Shown here one piece after another: positions 8,706 to 16,266 of a stretch of DNA of 18,474 bases. This stretch comes from CAZXMB01 sp964641715. Lineage in GTDB: Bacteria; Desulfobacterota; BSN033; UBA1163. Positions within the stretch are counted from its first letter, which is position 1, and each line of letters begins with the position of its first letter. The notes under the pieces are model-generated. The model had not been told where the DNA came from and ran no database searches. It saw only the letters and a program-made list of their open reading frames with translations. The position numbers and the translations under genes were made by a program. The stretch lies in assembly GCA_964641715.1 (NCBI GenBank), contig CAZXMB010000049.1, positions 1-18,474 on the forward strand. The letters are read 5' to 3'.

Positions 8706-9341
8706 TTGATTAAGATTTACATAGCACGGCATGGGGAGACGACGTGGAATGTGGAAGGGAGGATACAGGGCCGAAGTGATCCGGGACTCAGTCCAAAAGG
8801 CATTGAACAGAGTTTAACCCTTCTCGAACAACTCAAACATCAGCCTCTCTCAGCCATCTATACGAGCACCCTGCAGAGGGCGATTCTCACGGCCAAACCT
8901 ATTTCTCATTATCTCGGCCTTCCCCTTCAAAATCGGTCTGAGCTGGATGAGATCGCTTTTGGAATTTTAGAAGGGAAACAGATCTTATCCTTTGATGATG
9001 GGATGAAGGAGGAATGGGGAAGGTTTAAAAGAGATCGTTTCAACTATCACATCCCTGATGCCGAGAATTATACTGATGTGACCCAGCGGATCAGGCCCTT
9101 CGTTGAAAAGATCCTTCAAACCCATATTAACCAGGAGATATTGATCGTTGGCCATCGGGTCGTCAATCAGATGATGATCGGCCTGCTCCTCCAGTCCCCA
9201 CCGGAAAGGATGGTCAAGATCCAGCAGAACAACGACTGTCTTTATCTCATCCGGCGAAATGATGAGACCAGGGTCTTTCACTTCATCAATGGGGAAGTCC
9301 GGGAGGGGCTTCTTTTGGAGAGTCAGGAAAGGATTCTTTAG
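8706..9341 (+). CDS. Histidine phosphatase superfamily protein (phosphoglycerate mutase / CobC-like)
   Basis: 211-residue cytosolic protein of the branch-1 histidine phosphatase family. It opens with IARHGETTWN, in which Arg8 and His9 form the RHG signature and His9 is the expected phospho-accepting residue. Further family residues are visible: Arg58 in TSTLQRAI, Glu82 in LDEIAFGILEGK, and the second catalytic histidine, His150, in ILIVGHR. Size and layout fit small-molecule phosphatases such as CobC or the GpmB/PhoE group, but no substrate can be assigned. The TTG start follows directly on the TAA of the RTX-like gene with no intervening base; AGGAGG lies 12 bases upstream, and the only nearby ATG (8695) opens a four-codon frame. 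A second phosphatase gene of a different fold follows after 43 bases. Confidence 0.92.
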   Translation: MIKIYIARHGETTWNVEGRIQGRSDPGLSPKGIEQSLTLLEQLKHQPLSAIYTSTLQRAILTAKPISHYLGLPLQNRSELDEIAFGILEGKQILSFDDGMKEEWGRFKRDRFNYHIPDAENYTDVTQRIRPFVEKILQTHINQEILIVGHRVVNQMMIGLLLQSPPERMVKIQQNNDCLYLIRRNDETRVFHFINGEVREGLLLESQERIL

Positions 9342-9384
9342 TGGGTGATCAAAGGAATTTGAATTAAAAGGAAACCGAAGGAAT

Positions 9385-10035
9385 ATGGAAACCCGATTTT
9401 CACATGGGAAGATTCGCTGTGTCATCTACGATTGTGATGGGGTTCTCTTTGACTCCTATGAGGCCAATACCCGATTATATAATGACTTCTGCAAAAAAAT
9501 GGGCAGAGAGCCACTCAGGCCTGAAGAGATGGATTATGTCCATGCCCATACGGTCTATGAGGCCATCCACTCTCTCTTCGGGAGAGACAGGGAGATGGAG
9601 AAGAGGGCGCTGGAATTCCTGAAGCAATTGGATCTCAGGGAATATATTGACTACTTAAAAATGGAACCTCATCTTTTGGAGACCCTGAAGAGGCTGAAAG
9701 AGAATGAAATGATGCGGGCGATTTGCACCAACCGGACCACCTCGATGAAACATATTATGGGAAGATTTCAGCTCTGGCCCTATTTTGAGATGGTGGTCAC
9801 CGCCCTGGATGTGAAGCATCCGAAGCCCCATCCCGAGTCCGTTCGGAGGATCCTGGAGGCATTTCATTTAAGTGAGGAGGAAACCGTTTTTGTGGGAGAC
9901 TCTGAAGTGGACCAGCAGACGGCTGAATCATCCGGCGTTCAATTCATTGCCTATAAAAACCGGGAGATCAGAAACCACGTCTCTATCGAGGACCATCTCG
10001 ATTTATTGAACCATCTCGGGATAGGAAACCCTTAA
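9385..10035 (+). CDS. HAD superfamily hydrolase, phosphoglycolate phosphatase-like
   Basis: 216-residue cytosolic HAD phosphatase with all four family motifs: YDCDGVLFDS (nucleophile Asp16, general acid Asp18), CTNRTT (Thr115), HPKPHP (Lys147), and VFVGDSEVDQ (Asp172, Asp176). The helical region between motifs I and II (residues 25-95) is a C1-type cap, as in Gph/PGPase and related sugar-phosphate phosphatases. The ATG at 9385 is preceded by AAGGA at 9368-9372, about 12 bases upstream. It is the last gene of the + strand group, 43 bases after the histidine phosphatase, and its stop overlaps the stop of the convergent apbE gene. The substrate cannot be read from the sequence; phosphoglycolate or another short phospho-sugar is the family default. 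Confidence 0.92.
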   Translation: METRFSHGKIRCVIYDCDGVLFDSYEANTRLYNDFCKKMGREPLRPEEMDYVHAHTVYEAIHSLFGRDREMEKRALEFLKQLDLREYIDYLKMEPHLLETLKRLKENEMMRAICTNRTTSMKHIMGRFQLWPYFEMVVTALDVKHPKPHPESVRRILEAFHLSEEETVFVGDSEVDQQTAESSGVQFIAYKNREIRNHVSIEDHLDLLNHLGIGNP

Positions 10036-11066
10036 GGTGAAAATGAGATCCTGTCCTTCAGACCGGAGGATAAAATCCTTTGCCCATTTCCATTCACGAT
10101 GAGGCACACCACCCCCTGAAGCCTTTGACACAAGGCGAATCCTTTATCAGGACCTAAAACAAAAACGGCTGTCGCCAGGGCGTCTGCCATCATTGCATCT
10201 TTTGAAAGGATCGTTACACTCTGGCATCCATCGGGTGGAAAGCCTGACTTCGGATGGAGGATATGATGATACCTTTTCCCCTGATGGATAAAGAACTTTT
10301 CATAATCCCCCGAGGTGGCGACGGCCGAATCAGATACTGAAACCCGGGCCATGATCTTCTCAGGGGACCTCGGGTCCTGAATCCCGATCGACCAGGGTTG
10401 GTAATTTTTTAGGCCTCCAACTCTCAGATCACCCCCTGCATTAACGATGAAATTTTTATAGCCCAGGGAACTCAGGGTTTCGAATGCCCTGTCAACCGCA
10501 TAACCCTTGGCGATTCCGCCCGGATCGATCGCCATTCCCTCCTTTTTTAAAAAGACCTTTTTCTCCGGGTGGACCCACAGGTCTTTAAAATTCACCAAAG
10601 ACAGGATCTTTTTCACTTCTTCGGAGGAAGGAGGAATCCCTTTCTCTCTTGCTTTTCTCCAGAGCTGAACAAGAGGGCCAATCGTGATATCGAATCCCCC
10701 CTCTGAAATTTCAGATATTTCCTGCGATTTTTTAATCACTTCCCAGGTCTCCGGAGAAACCCTGACCCATTCCCTTCCTGCAGAACGGTTGATCCGGGTC
10801 ACCTCGCTTTCATCCACCCACGGGCTCATCCGTTGTTCGATTCTCCTTATCTCCTGAAAGGCCTGCATCGCAGCCTTTCTTGTCGTTTCCTCATCCTCAC
10901 CGATGAGAGTGATCTCGACCACCGTTCCCATGGAAATCTGGCGGTATTGATAAAGAGTGGATGACCGCAGGGAGGATGGAAAGGAGATCAGGAAGAAAGA
11001 GAGGAAAAGAAGGGAGAGGATATTTCTTCCTTTCCTGAAAGGGCATAAAGGGGGATTACTTAACAT
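10032..11066 (-). CDS. apbE: FAD:protein FMN transferase (ApbE family), exported
   Basis: 344 residues. ApbE uses FAD to attach FMN covalently to a Thr (or Ser) of target proteins outside the cytoplasm and needs a divalent metal, usually Mg. Visible features: a hydrophobic export signal (about residues 16-31), MGTVVEITL (46-54), GGFDITIGPLVQLW (123-136), IDPGGIAKGYAVDR (180-193), NAGGDLRVGG (209-218), TSGDYEKF (251-258), HHILHPKSGFP (267-277) and the metal-site region ADALATA (294-300). There is no lipobox, so this looks like a soluble or membrane-tethered form rather than a lipoprotein. The ATG start overlaps the 3' end of the FMN-binding fusion gene by 11 bases, so the two are coupled and that protein is the obvious substrate. 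Confidence 0.95.
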   Translation of the reverse strand: MLSNPPLCPFRKGRNILSLLFLSFFLISFPSSLRSSTLYQYRQISMGTVVEITLIGEDEETTRKAAMQAFQEIRRIEQRMSPWVDESEVTRINRSAGREWVRVSPETWEVIKKSQEISEISEGGFDITIGPLVQLWRKAREKGIPPSSEEVKKILSLVNFKDLWVHPEKKVFLKKEGMAIDPGGIAKGYAVDRAFETLSSLGYKNFIVNAGGDLRVGGLKNYQPWSIGIQDPRSPEKIMARVSVSDSAVATSGDYEKFFIHQGKRYHHILHPKSGFPPDGCQSVTILSKDAMMADALATAVFVLGPDKGFALCQRLQGVVCLIVNGNGQRILSSGLKDRISFSP

Positions 11067-12165
11067 ATCCCTCTTTTTTCAGTTTTTCGTGGACCTCTTT
11101 TGCCTTGTCCAGACTATCGAAAATCAGGACCGAAGTGATGGTCGCTCCTGAAACGGAATCAACTCTGGAATCAAAGGAAAAGGATTGGAGGATGGATTTA
11201 CCAACGGTTCGATTCCTCAATCTTTTTACATCTTCTTCAGTCCATCGGAGATTCCCGATTTTTGTAAGTTGGATGGGAACGATATCGACTACTTTTCCGT
11301 TCGAATCGAAGGTATAGATGAAAAAGGTATCGTGGCAGATATCACAGATGGCCCGGCGACTTGCCAATTTTGAAAAAAGATTCTCCTGATGGGATCCAAA
11401 ATCAACCTTTCCCGAATAAACCCAATCGCCATCTTTGAGAAGGATTTTTCCAATCTCAAGGACTTTTCCCCCGGACGCCTCCATCCCCTCCCTTGCCTTT
11501 TTCATCAGCTCCTCTTCTTTGAGAGGGGGGACTAACGCATCACCCTCGTAGATCGTTCCCTTCCGTGGTTTTAAAAGGGCAAGGTCATACTGAAGTACGG
11601 CTTTTGTCTCCTGGAGGACGTTCTCGAGCCATTCGGTGAGACCCAGATGGGTGCTCACCACGACTCCATTTCCCTTTGCATCTCTTCTCACCCATAGGAT
11701 AAAAGGGGTCCGTGGGCTTCCGATAGCCGCATGGGCATCGAATCGAACATCACTGAAGATGGGGTAAGGGATACGGTATGTTTTTTTAAAGTCCCCGACT
11801 TCCTTGAGGGTGTTACCGGCCGCAATGCCGATAATTGTTACTCTTCCTTTCAGATTCGGGTCCGCTTCAATCGATTGATACAATTCATTGAGAACAGGGG
11901 CCTGTCTCTGGCAACTGACGCAATAAGTGCTTAAGAATTCAACGAGGATCAGAGAACCCTGAATCGCTTTGAAGGAGAATTTCTTTTTCTTTGGAATTTT
12001 AAGGTAACCCTCCTCCTCTTTAGAAAGGGTCTGGGAAAAGGTCAGATCGGGGAAGGGAATGGCAAACCTGATTTGTTGGGTCTCAGCACCGGAGAAAGCA
12101 CGAAAGAGAAGGACGAAGAGAAGGGGAATCGCGATGAGATTGGTCTTTATTATTTTTTTCATCAT
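11056..12165 (-). CDS. Exported thioredoxin-like / FMN-binding domain fusion protein with a CxxCH motif
   Basis: 369 residues with an N-terminal signal peptide (hydrophobic residues about 9-24). The first half is a TlpA/redoxin-type thioredoxin fold with the active site YCVSC (Cys82, Cys85) and the cis-Pro loop SPRTPF (Pro154). The C-terminal part is an FMN-binding domain ending in DSVSGATIT (336-344), which fits the ApbE flavinylation consensus; Thr344 is the predicted FMN attachment site. Between them is CDICH (Cys274, Cys277, His278), a possible c-type haem motif or a second redox or metal site. The protein could therefore pass electrons between dithiol, FMN and perhaps haem in the periplasm. 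The apbE gene overlaps its 3' end by 11 bases. The start is one of two adjacent ATG codons (12165 or 12162), and neither has a strong ribosome binding site. I know this fold combination only loosely, and its partners are unknown. Confidence 0.9.
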   Translation of the reverse strand: MMKKIIKTNLIAIPLLFVLLFRAFSGAETQQIRFAIPFPDLTFSQTLSKEEEGYLKIPKKKKFSFKAIQGSLILVEFLSTYCVSCQRQAPVLNELYQSIEADPNLKGRVTIIGIAAGNTLKEVGDFKKTYRIPYPIFSDVRFDAHAAIGSPRTPFILWVRRDAKGNGVVVSTHLGLTEWLENVLQETKAVLQYDLALLKPRKGTIYEGDALVPPLKEEELMKKAREGMEASGGKVLEIGKILLKDGDWVYSGKVDFGSHQENLFSKLASRRAICDICHDTFFIYTFDSNGKVVDIVPIQLTKIGNLRWTEEDVKRLRNRTVGKSILQSFSFDSRVDSVSGATITSVLIFDSLDKAKEVHEKLKKEGYVK

Positions 12166-12257
12166 TTTAAGGGTGATATTTTCTTTTTTTTGAGCAGACG
12201 GATTACCGCAAAGATTTGGCTCATAGAGATCTGGGCAAATTCACGCTTCTTAATCAA

Positions 12258-13019
12258 TCAGTTTCTCTGTTCTCCTGTGGTATCCTTTTCTTTCAATGCC
12301 TGTTCCTTAAGCGGATATCTTCCGCATGTGAATTTCTTGCCCTCCGGACAGTATCCCAGTCCGACACACTTTGCTCCTGCACGATTGAAGATGGCGGGCA
12401 GCTTCTGTTTCGATATTTCAAGCATTTCTTCCGCAAGCCTTCTGATCTCCCATTGTGCGCGGGTGCAACACCGTTCTCTGAAGAAATGCAGTAATTCCCG
12501 GCAGTTCATCGTGACCACTATCTTTGTCTCCACCGCCTGGGGGAGGAGAAAACGCGCATCCTGATTGGCGGTTTCCCCTTTCCTCCCTTTTTTCTCAAAG
12601 CCTGCTATAAGACGGTTATACCTTTCCTGAATTATCCTCATCGTATCGATATACTCTCTTTTCAAATCCTCATCCTCTTCAATTGACGGAGGGATAACGT
12701 AATCGAAATCCGATGCCTTGACGTACCTCTGACTCTGCTGGGAATAAGAAGCAATCCTGTGCCTTACGAGCTGATGCGTTAACGCCCTGGAAATACCCTC
12801 AATGGCAAAAGTAAATTTGACATGTTCCAGGGGGCTTTCGTGGCCTGAAGAGACGATTCCCCCCATGAATTCCTCCTGGTTGTTTGGATTGGCCATCCCT
12901 TCCTTGAATATCTGAACAGCGAATTTCGGTGAATAACATTGCCGGCATGCCGCATAAATGACAGATAGAGCATTTTCCGAAAGATCCAAAAGCTCTACAT
13001 TTAATTTCGCTTGCCCCAT
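12258..13019 (-). CDS. thyX: Flavin-dependent thymidylate synthase ThyX
   Basis: ThyX methylates dUMP to dTMP using methylene-tetrahydrofolate and reduced FAD, releasing tetrahydrofolate rather than dihydrofolate. The signature RHR-x7-S is present as RHRIASYSQQS (Arg86 to Ser96), followed by QRY. The sequence SSGHESPLEHVKFTFAIEG and the helix ECCTRAQWEIR-like segment (RCCTRAQWEIRRLAEEM) are also typical. The C-terminal part has a cysteine-containing GYCPEGKKFTCG segment, which I have seen in other ThyX proteins. The start is set at 13019 because AGGAGG sits 9 bases upstream (13029-13034). The longer frame to 13046 has no spaced ribosome binding site and adds nine residues of basic leader. Result: 253 residues. 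The next gene on this strand starts 92 bases further on. Confidence 0.96.
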   Translation of the reverse strand: MGQAKLNVELLDLSENALSVIYAACRQCYSPKFAVQIFKEGMANPNNQEEFMGGIVSSGHESPLEHVKFTFAIEGISRALTHQLVRHRIASYSQQSQRYVKASDFDYVIPPSIEEDEDLKREYIDTMRIIQERYNRLIAGFEKKGRKGETANQDARFLLPQAVETKIVVTMNCRELLHFFRERCCTRAQWEIRRLAEEMLEISKQKLPAIFNRAGAKCVGLGYCPEGKKFTCGRYPLKEQALKEKDTTGEQRN

Positions 13020-13028
13020 TTCTTTAAA

Positions 13029-13034
13029 CCTCCT
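13029..13034 (-). promoter_or_regulatory. Ribosome binding site AGGAGG for thyX
   Basis: On the - strand AGGAGG is followed by nine bases and then ATG at 13019. This perfect site lies inside the longer open frame that starts at 13046 and argues for the shorter ThyX. Confidence 0.8.
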
Positions 13035-13174
13035 TTTTTCCCGCATCCCCTCAGAGACTTCGGAGGCCCTCCAGAGGATTTCTGTTTAATGATAACATTG
13101 GCCCCACTCCCTGTCCAGAATCCGGTTTCTGTATGGTCTTCCAGCGATCAAGAATCGTAGATAAAATGGATCAT

Positions 13175-13203
13175 TTTAAAGGATGGATCGAAAGATGGGT
13201 CAA
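13175..13203 (-). promoter_or_regulatory. Candidate sigma70-type promoter for thyX
   Basis: On the - strand TTGACC (13203-13198; 5 of 6 to consensus) is followed after exactly 17 bases by TTTAAA (13180-13175; 4 of 6). It points towards thyX and would give a leader of roughly 150 bases. The -35 box lies just beyond the end of the hdrB-like gene and within a partial inverted repeat. It is supported only by pattern matching. Confidence 0.35.
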
Positions 13204-13257
13204 CCCCTCGGCCGGATCCATGACAAAGACTGGATTCACATGAGTCCGAGGGGACCC
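13198..13257. repeat. Imperfect inverted repeat at the 3' end of the hdrB-like gene
   Basis: CCCCTCGG (13204-13211) is complementary to CCGAGGGG (13246-13253), separated by 34 bases. With a three-base bulge the arms extend outward through GGGTC and GACCC to about 12 pairs. It covers the last codons of the hdrB-like gene and the candidate -35 box of thyX. It could act as a weak terminator or an operator, but there is no T-tract and the loop is long. Confidence 0.35.
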
Positions 13258-14105
13258 AGAACCTCTGAAGGGCTGGTGATCAGTTTCTGGATGCCCACCT
13301 CTTTGGGATAGGCACCGAAAGCAAGGCCCATGAGCTGGGTGATGTAGAGGATGGGGAGCCTATAACGGACTCCGTAGGTCTCTTCAATCTGCCTTTGCCG
13401 GCCATCCAGATTTGCCTGGCAGAGAGGGCAACAGACGACGATGGCATTGGCTCCCGCCTCCTTCGCTTCGCGGAGGATATCATTGGAGAGCTTGAGAACG
13501 ATATCCGAACGGGTCAGGGTCATTGAAACACCACAGCATTCCGTCTTGTAAGACCAGTCCACCGACTCTCCTCCTAAAAGCCTGACGATCGTATCCATAC
13601 TCTGAGGATTCTCGGTTTGATCAAATTGAGCCACTCCCGGGGGACGGGTGAGGACACAGCCATAGTAACAGGCCACCTTGAGGCCTGAAAGCTTTTTTCT
13701 TATCCTCTCGCGGATTCGGTCAAACCCTATTTCGGGAAAGACCTCGAGGGGGTGATAGGCTTTGACCTTTCCCTGATATTTGTAGTCCGTGACCTCATCG
13801 ACCTTTTTCTTCAATTCGGCATCCCGCTTCAGTTCCAGATTGGCTGCCTTGAACCGGGATAAGCAGGCGAGACAGGGGGCGATCAGTTTATCAAATCCAT
13901 CCCTCTCCGCATGAGAAAGATTCAGGACAGGAAGCGCGATGGAGAGGAGATGGGAGGTCGCATGGGCGGAGGATGCCCCGCAACAGACCCAATCCTTCAC
14001 TTCGACCAGGTCCATTCCCAGTGCCCTGGCCACATATTGGAAAGAGAGATTGAATTCAATCCCCGAAGAGCTGAGAGAGCATCCCGGGTAATAGGCATAT
14101 TGCAT
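13236..14105 (-). CDS. Heterodisulfide reductase subunit B-like protein (two CCG domains)
   Basis: 289 residues, cytosolic, HdrB family. Two CCG domains are complete. The first has Cys9, then Cys41-Cys42 after 31 residues, then Cys78 and Cys81 after 35 (C-x31-CC-x35-CxxC, counted). The second has Cys150, Cys190-Cys191, Cys226 and Cys229. In HdrB these cysteines hold non-cubane [4Fe-4S] clusters that cleave a disulfide. In bacteria without coenzyme M and B the subunit serves other electron acceptors or as part of an electron-bifurcating or transfer complex. AGGAG lies eight bases before the ATG. The hdrC-like gene ends 23 bases upstream, so the pair is co-transcribed. HdrA, the flavin subunit, is not in the window. 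The real acceptor is unknown; association with methylene-tetrahydrofolate reduction is inferred from context. Confidence 0.92.
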   Translation of the reverse strand: MQYAYYPGCSLSSSGIEFNLSFQYVARALGMDLVEVKDWVCCGASSAHATSHLLSIALPVLNLSHAERDGFDKLIAPCLACLSRFKAANLELKRDAELKKKVDEVTDYKYQGKVKAYHPLEVFPEIGFDRIRERIRKKLSGLKVACYYGCVLTRPPGVAQFDQTENPQSMDTIVRLLGGESVDWSYKTECCGVSMTLTRSDIVLKLSNDILREAKEAGANAIVVCCPLCQANLDGRQRQIEETYGVRYRLPILYITQLMGLAFGAYPKEVGIQKLITSPSEVLGPLGLM

Positions 14106-14128
14106 GATTGAGCTCCTTATTCCGAAGT

Positions 14129-14698
14129 TTAAACAGCCGCTTTCTCTTTTTCTAAACGCCGGATCCGGGCCATCAGCTTCTGAAGCTCCTTGGCCCCCCG
14201 GCTCTTATGGGGCAAAGGTTTGAGCTTTCCCCTGATCAGCATGGGATAAGCCATATCGATGTCCTTAAAGGGCATGAGCATTCTCAGGTTGATCAGGAGG
14301 GCGAGACCAAGTTCGTAAATCCTTCCAAGGCGCCCGACCAGGGCCATAAAGATCTGATGGAGTGCGGGTATGGCGGGATAGGGATTATAGTGTTTCGCCT
14401 CACCTGACCTCTCCCTCAAACCGTCAATGACACGAAGGATATTGATGCCTTGGGGACAACGGGTATTGCAGGTCTCACAGGAGAGGCAAATCCAGATGGT
14501 CCCTGACCAGTAAATCTCCTGCTCCAGCCCGAGCTGGATAGCCCGCATCAATTCATGGGGCTTCATCTTCATCGTATAAGCGGAGGGACAGCCCAGGGTA
14601 CATTTCTTACACTGGTAGCAGAGCATCACGTTCTCGCCTGTGGTGGATTGGAGGTGACGGACGAGATGAAAGGTTTCCTTTGAGAGAACGATATTCAT
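14129..14698 (-). CDS. Heterodisulfide reductase subunit C-like 4Fe-4S protein
   Basis: 189 residues, cytosolic, HdrC family. It carries two classical [4Fe-4S] ferredoxin-type motifs: CYQCKKCTLGCP (Cys27, 30, 33, 37) and CLSCETCNTRCP (Cys71, 74, 77, 81), each C-x2-C-x2-C-x3-C. HdrC relays electrons between HdrA and HdrB. The helical C-terminal part (about 100-189) lacks a membrane segment long enough to call. The ATG at 14698 is preceded by a GAGAGGAG ribosome binding site. It begins 26 bases after the histidine kinase gene and is followed by the hdrB-like gene, so all appear to share one transcript. Confidence 0.92.
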   Translation of the reverse strand: MNIVLSKETFHLVRHLQSTTGENVMLCYQCKKCTLGCPSAYTMKMKPHELMRAIQLGLEQEIYWSGTIWICLSCETCNTRCPQGINILRVIDGLRERSGEAKHYNPYPAIPALHQIFMALVGRLGRIYELGLALLINLRMLMPFKDIDMAYPMLIRGKLKPLPHKSRGAKELQKLMARIRRLEKEKAAV

Positions 14699-14724
14699 GA
14701 CTTCTCCTCTCTACTTCTTTGTCA

Positions 14725-16230
14725 TCACCGGGTCAGGGGCATGCTCGATTCCTTTGGAAGGAGGATGGTGAAGAGGGTCCCTTTCCCCTCCTCACTTTCA
14801 ACCGAAATGGAGCCCAGATGGGCATCCACGATGCTCTTCACAATAGAAAGGCCAAGCCCTGTCCCGATAATCTGGCGGGTCTCTACGGTTTTCACGCGAT
14901 AAAATTTATCAAAAATCCTTGAGAGGTCTTCCTTTTTAATACCGATCCCGGTATCCGAAACAACTACCTTTGCAAATCCGCCCTCTTCGCTCAGGGCGAT
15001 CCGGACCTCCCCCCCCTCCGGAGTATATTTGATCGCATTGGAGATGAGGTTGGTGAAGATTCCCTCCATGCTGTTGCGGTCCGCATGAATCACAGGATTC
15101 TGGGAAGGGGGAGGGAATTGAAGGTCAACCCTCTTGCTCTCGGCTTCAGTCCTCATCAGATCCACCACTTTTTGGATGATCTCCCGAAGCGTGAGGGGTT
15201 CCTTATACTGGACCATCTTTCCCGCTTCGATTTTTGAGAGATCCAGCAGATCCTTGATCAGGGTCAGGAGCCCTTTCGTCCTCTCCTTGGCCCGGGAAAG
15301 AAGCTGTTCCTGTTTTGGGGTGACCTCTCCCGCCATCTTATTGAGGATGACCGTCAACTGCTGTTCCACAGCCGCAAGGGGTGCGCGAAGTTCATGGGCA
15401 ACCATGGCGATGAACTCCGATTTCATCTTATCGAGTTCCTTCAGGTGGCTGATATCCTGGATTACCGTAACCGAACCAATGGTCTCGCCGAGGTCATCCC
15501 GTACGGGTGCGGTATGAGCCCTCAGAAAGATTTCTCCGGACTCCCCGATGCTCAGCTCCTGGGAGACAGAGGTGTAACTCAAATCGCCTGACTTCAGACT
15601 CTCATCAATGGTCCTGGAAAGTTCCGTATCCAGATTGCACTGAGAAATGAAGTTTCCCAGAAGAGAGGTTTCGGAGACTTTTAACATCCGGCTCGCTGCC
15701 GGATTTGAAAGGACAACGCAACCCTCTCGATCGCAGACTAAGATCCCATCTCCCATACAGTTGATAATGGTTTTAAGCTTCGATTTTTCTGTGGCGATGT
15801 CCCTCAGGGACCTCTCCCGCTCCCTTCGAAGAAATTCGGCCTCCTTCTGGAGGCTCCTTTTCTCCAGGGCTCTCCTTACCACAATGCGAAGTTGATCCGG
15901 CGTGAATGGTTTGGGGATGAAATCATATGCCCCTTTCTTCATGGCCTCCACAGCGGATTCCACAGTGGCGTAGCCGGTAATGACAATGACGAGAAGGTCT
16001 GGATGATTTGCCCGGATATGGTCCAGAACCTCCATCCCGCTCATTCCCGGCATCATCAGGTCGAGGAGGATCACATCGATCTCATCGAAATGGGTCTGAA
16101 CATGATCCAGCCCCTGTTTGCCGTTTTCAGCGGTGAGGACATTCCAGCCATTCTTGGAGAGGATTCGCGAACAACCCTCCCGCATGATCTGTTCATCATC
16201 GATGACAAGGATATTCGACTGATCCGCCAT
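14725..16230 (-). CDS. Soluble receiver-PAS-histidine kinase
   Basis: 501 residues in the order receiver (1-120), linker coiled coil (about 121-150), PAS (about 150-262), HisKA (about 265-335), HATPase (about 380-495). Receiver residues are DD11-12, phospho-acceptor Asp57 (LLDLMMPG) and Lys107 (PKPF). The HisKA phospho-acceptor is His279 in MVAHELRAPL. ATP-binding boxes are Asn398 (NLISNAIKYTPEGG), DTGIG (426-430) and GTGLGLS (456-462). There is no transmembrane segment, so it senses an internal signal, or is controlled through its own N-terminal receiver. A GAGAGG ribosome binding site lies five bases before the ATG. It follows the stand-alone response regulator gene by 36 bases and precedes hdrC by 26. 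There is no DNA-binding domain in either protein, so the output is unknown. PAS cofactor: none can be read from the sequence. Confidence 0.95.
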   Translation of the reverse strand: MADQSNILVIDDEQIMREGCSRILSKNGWNVLTAENGKQGLDHVQTHFDEIDVILLDLMMPGMSGMEVLDHIRANHPDLLVIVITGYATVESAVEAMKKGAYDFIPKPFTPDQLRIVVRRALEKRSLQKEAEFLRRERERSLRDIATEKSKLKTIINCMGDGILVCDREGCVVLSNPAASRMLKVSETSLLGNFISQCNLDTELSRTIDESLKSGDLSYTSVSQELSIGESGEIFLRAHTAPVRDDLGETIGSVTVIQDISHLKELDKMKSEFIAMVAHELRAPLAAVEQQLTVILNKMAGEVTPKQEQLLSRAKERTKGLLTLIKDLLDLSKIEAGKMVQYKEPLTLREIIQKVVDLMRTEAESKRVDLQFPPPSQNPVIHADRNSMEGIFTNLISNAIKYTPEGGEVRIALSEEGGFAKVVVSDTGIGIKKEDLSRIFDKFYRVKTVETRQIIGTGLGLSIVKSIVDAHLGSISVESEEGKGTLFTILLPKESSMPLTR

Positions 16231-16266
16231 CTAAACCTCTCATAGAGATAAAGCAAGTATGGTTCC

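Noticed and set aside
12073..12564. 163-codon + strand open frame across the thyX 3' end and the start of the FMN-binding fusion gene
   Set aside because: It spans two well-supported genes on the other strand and shows no recognisable domain or start signal.
13020..13235. Small RNA or riboswitch in the longest gene-free stretch
   Set aside because: No recognisable folate, flavin or cobalamin riboswitch sequence; only a promoter-like pair and one inverted repeat could be supported.
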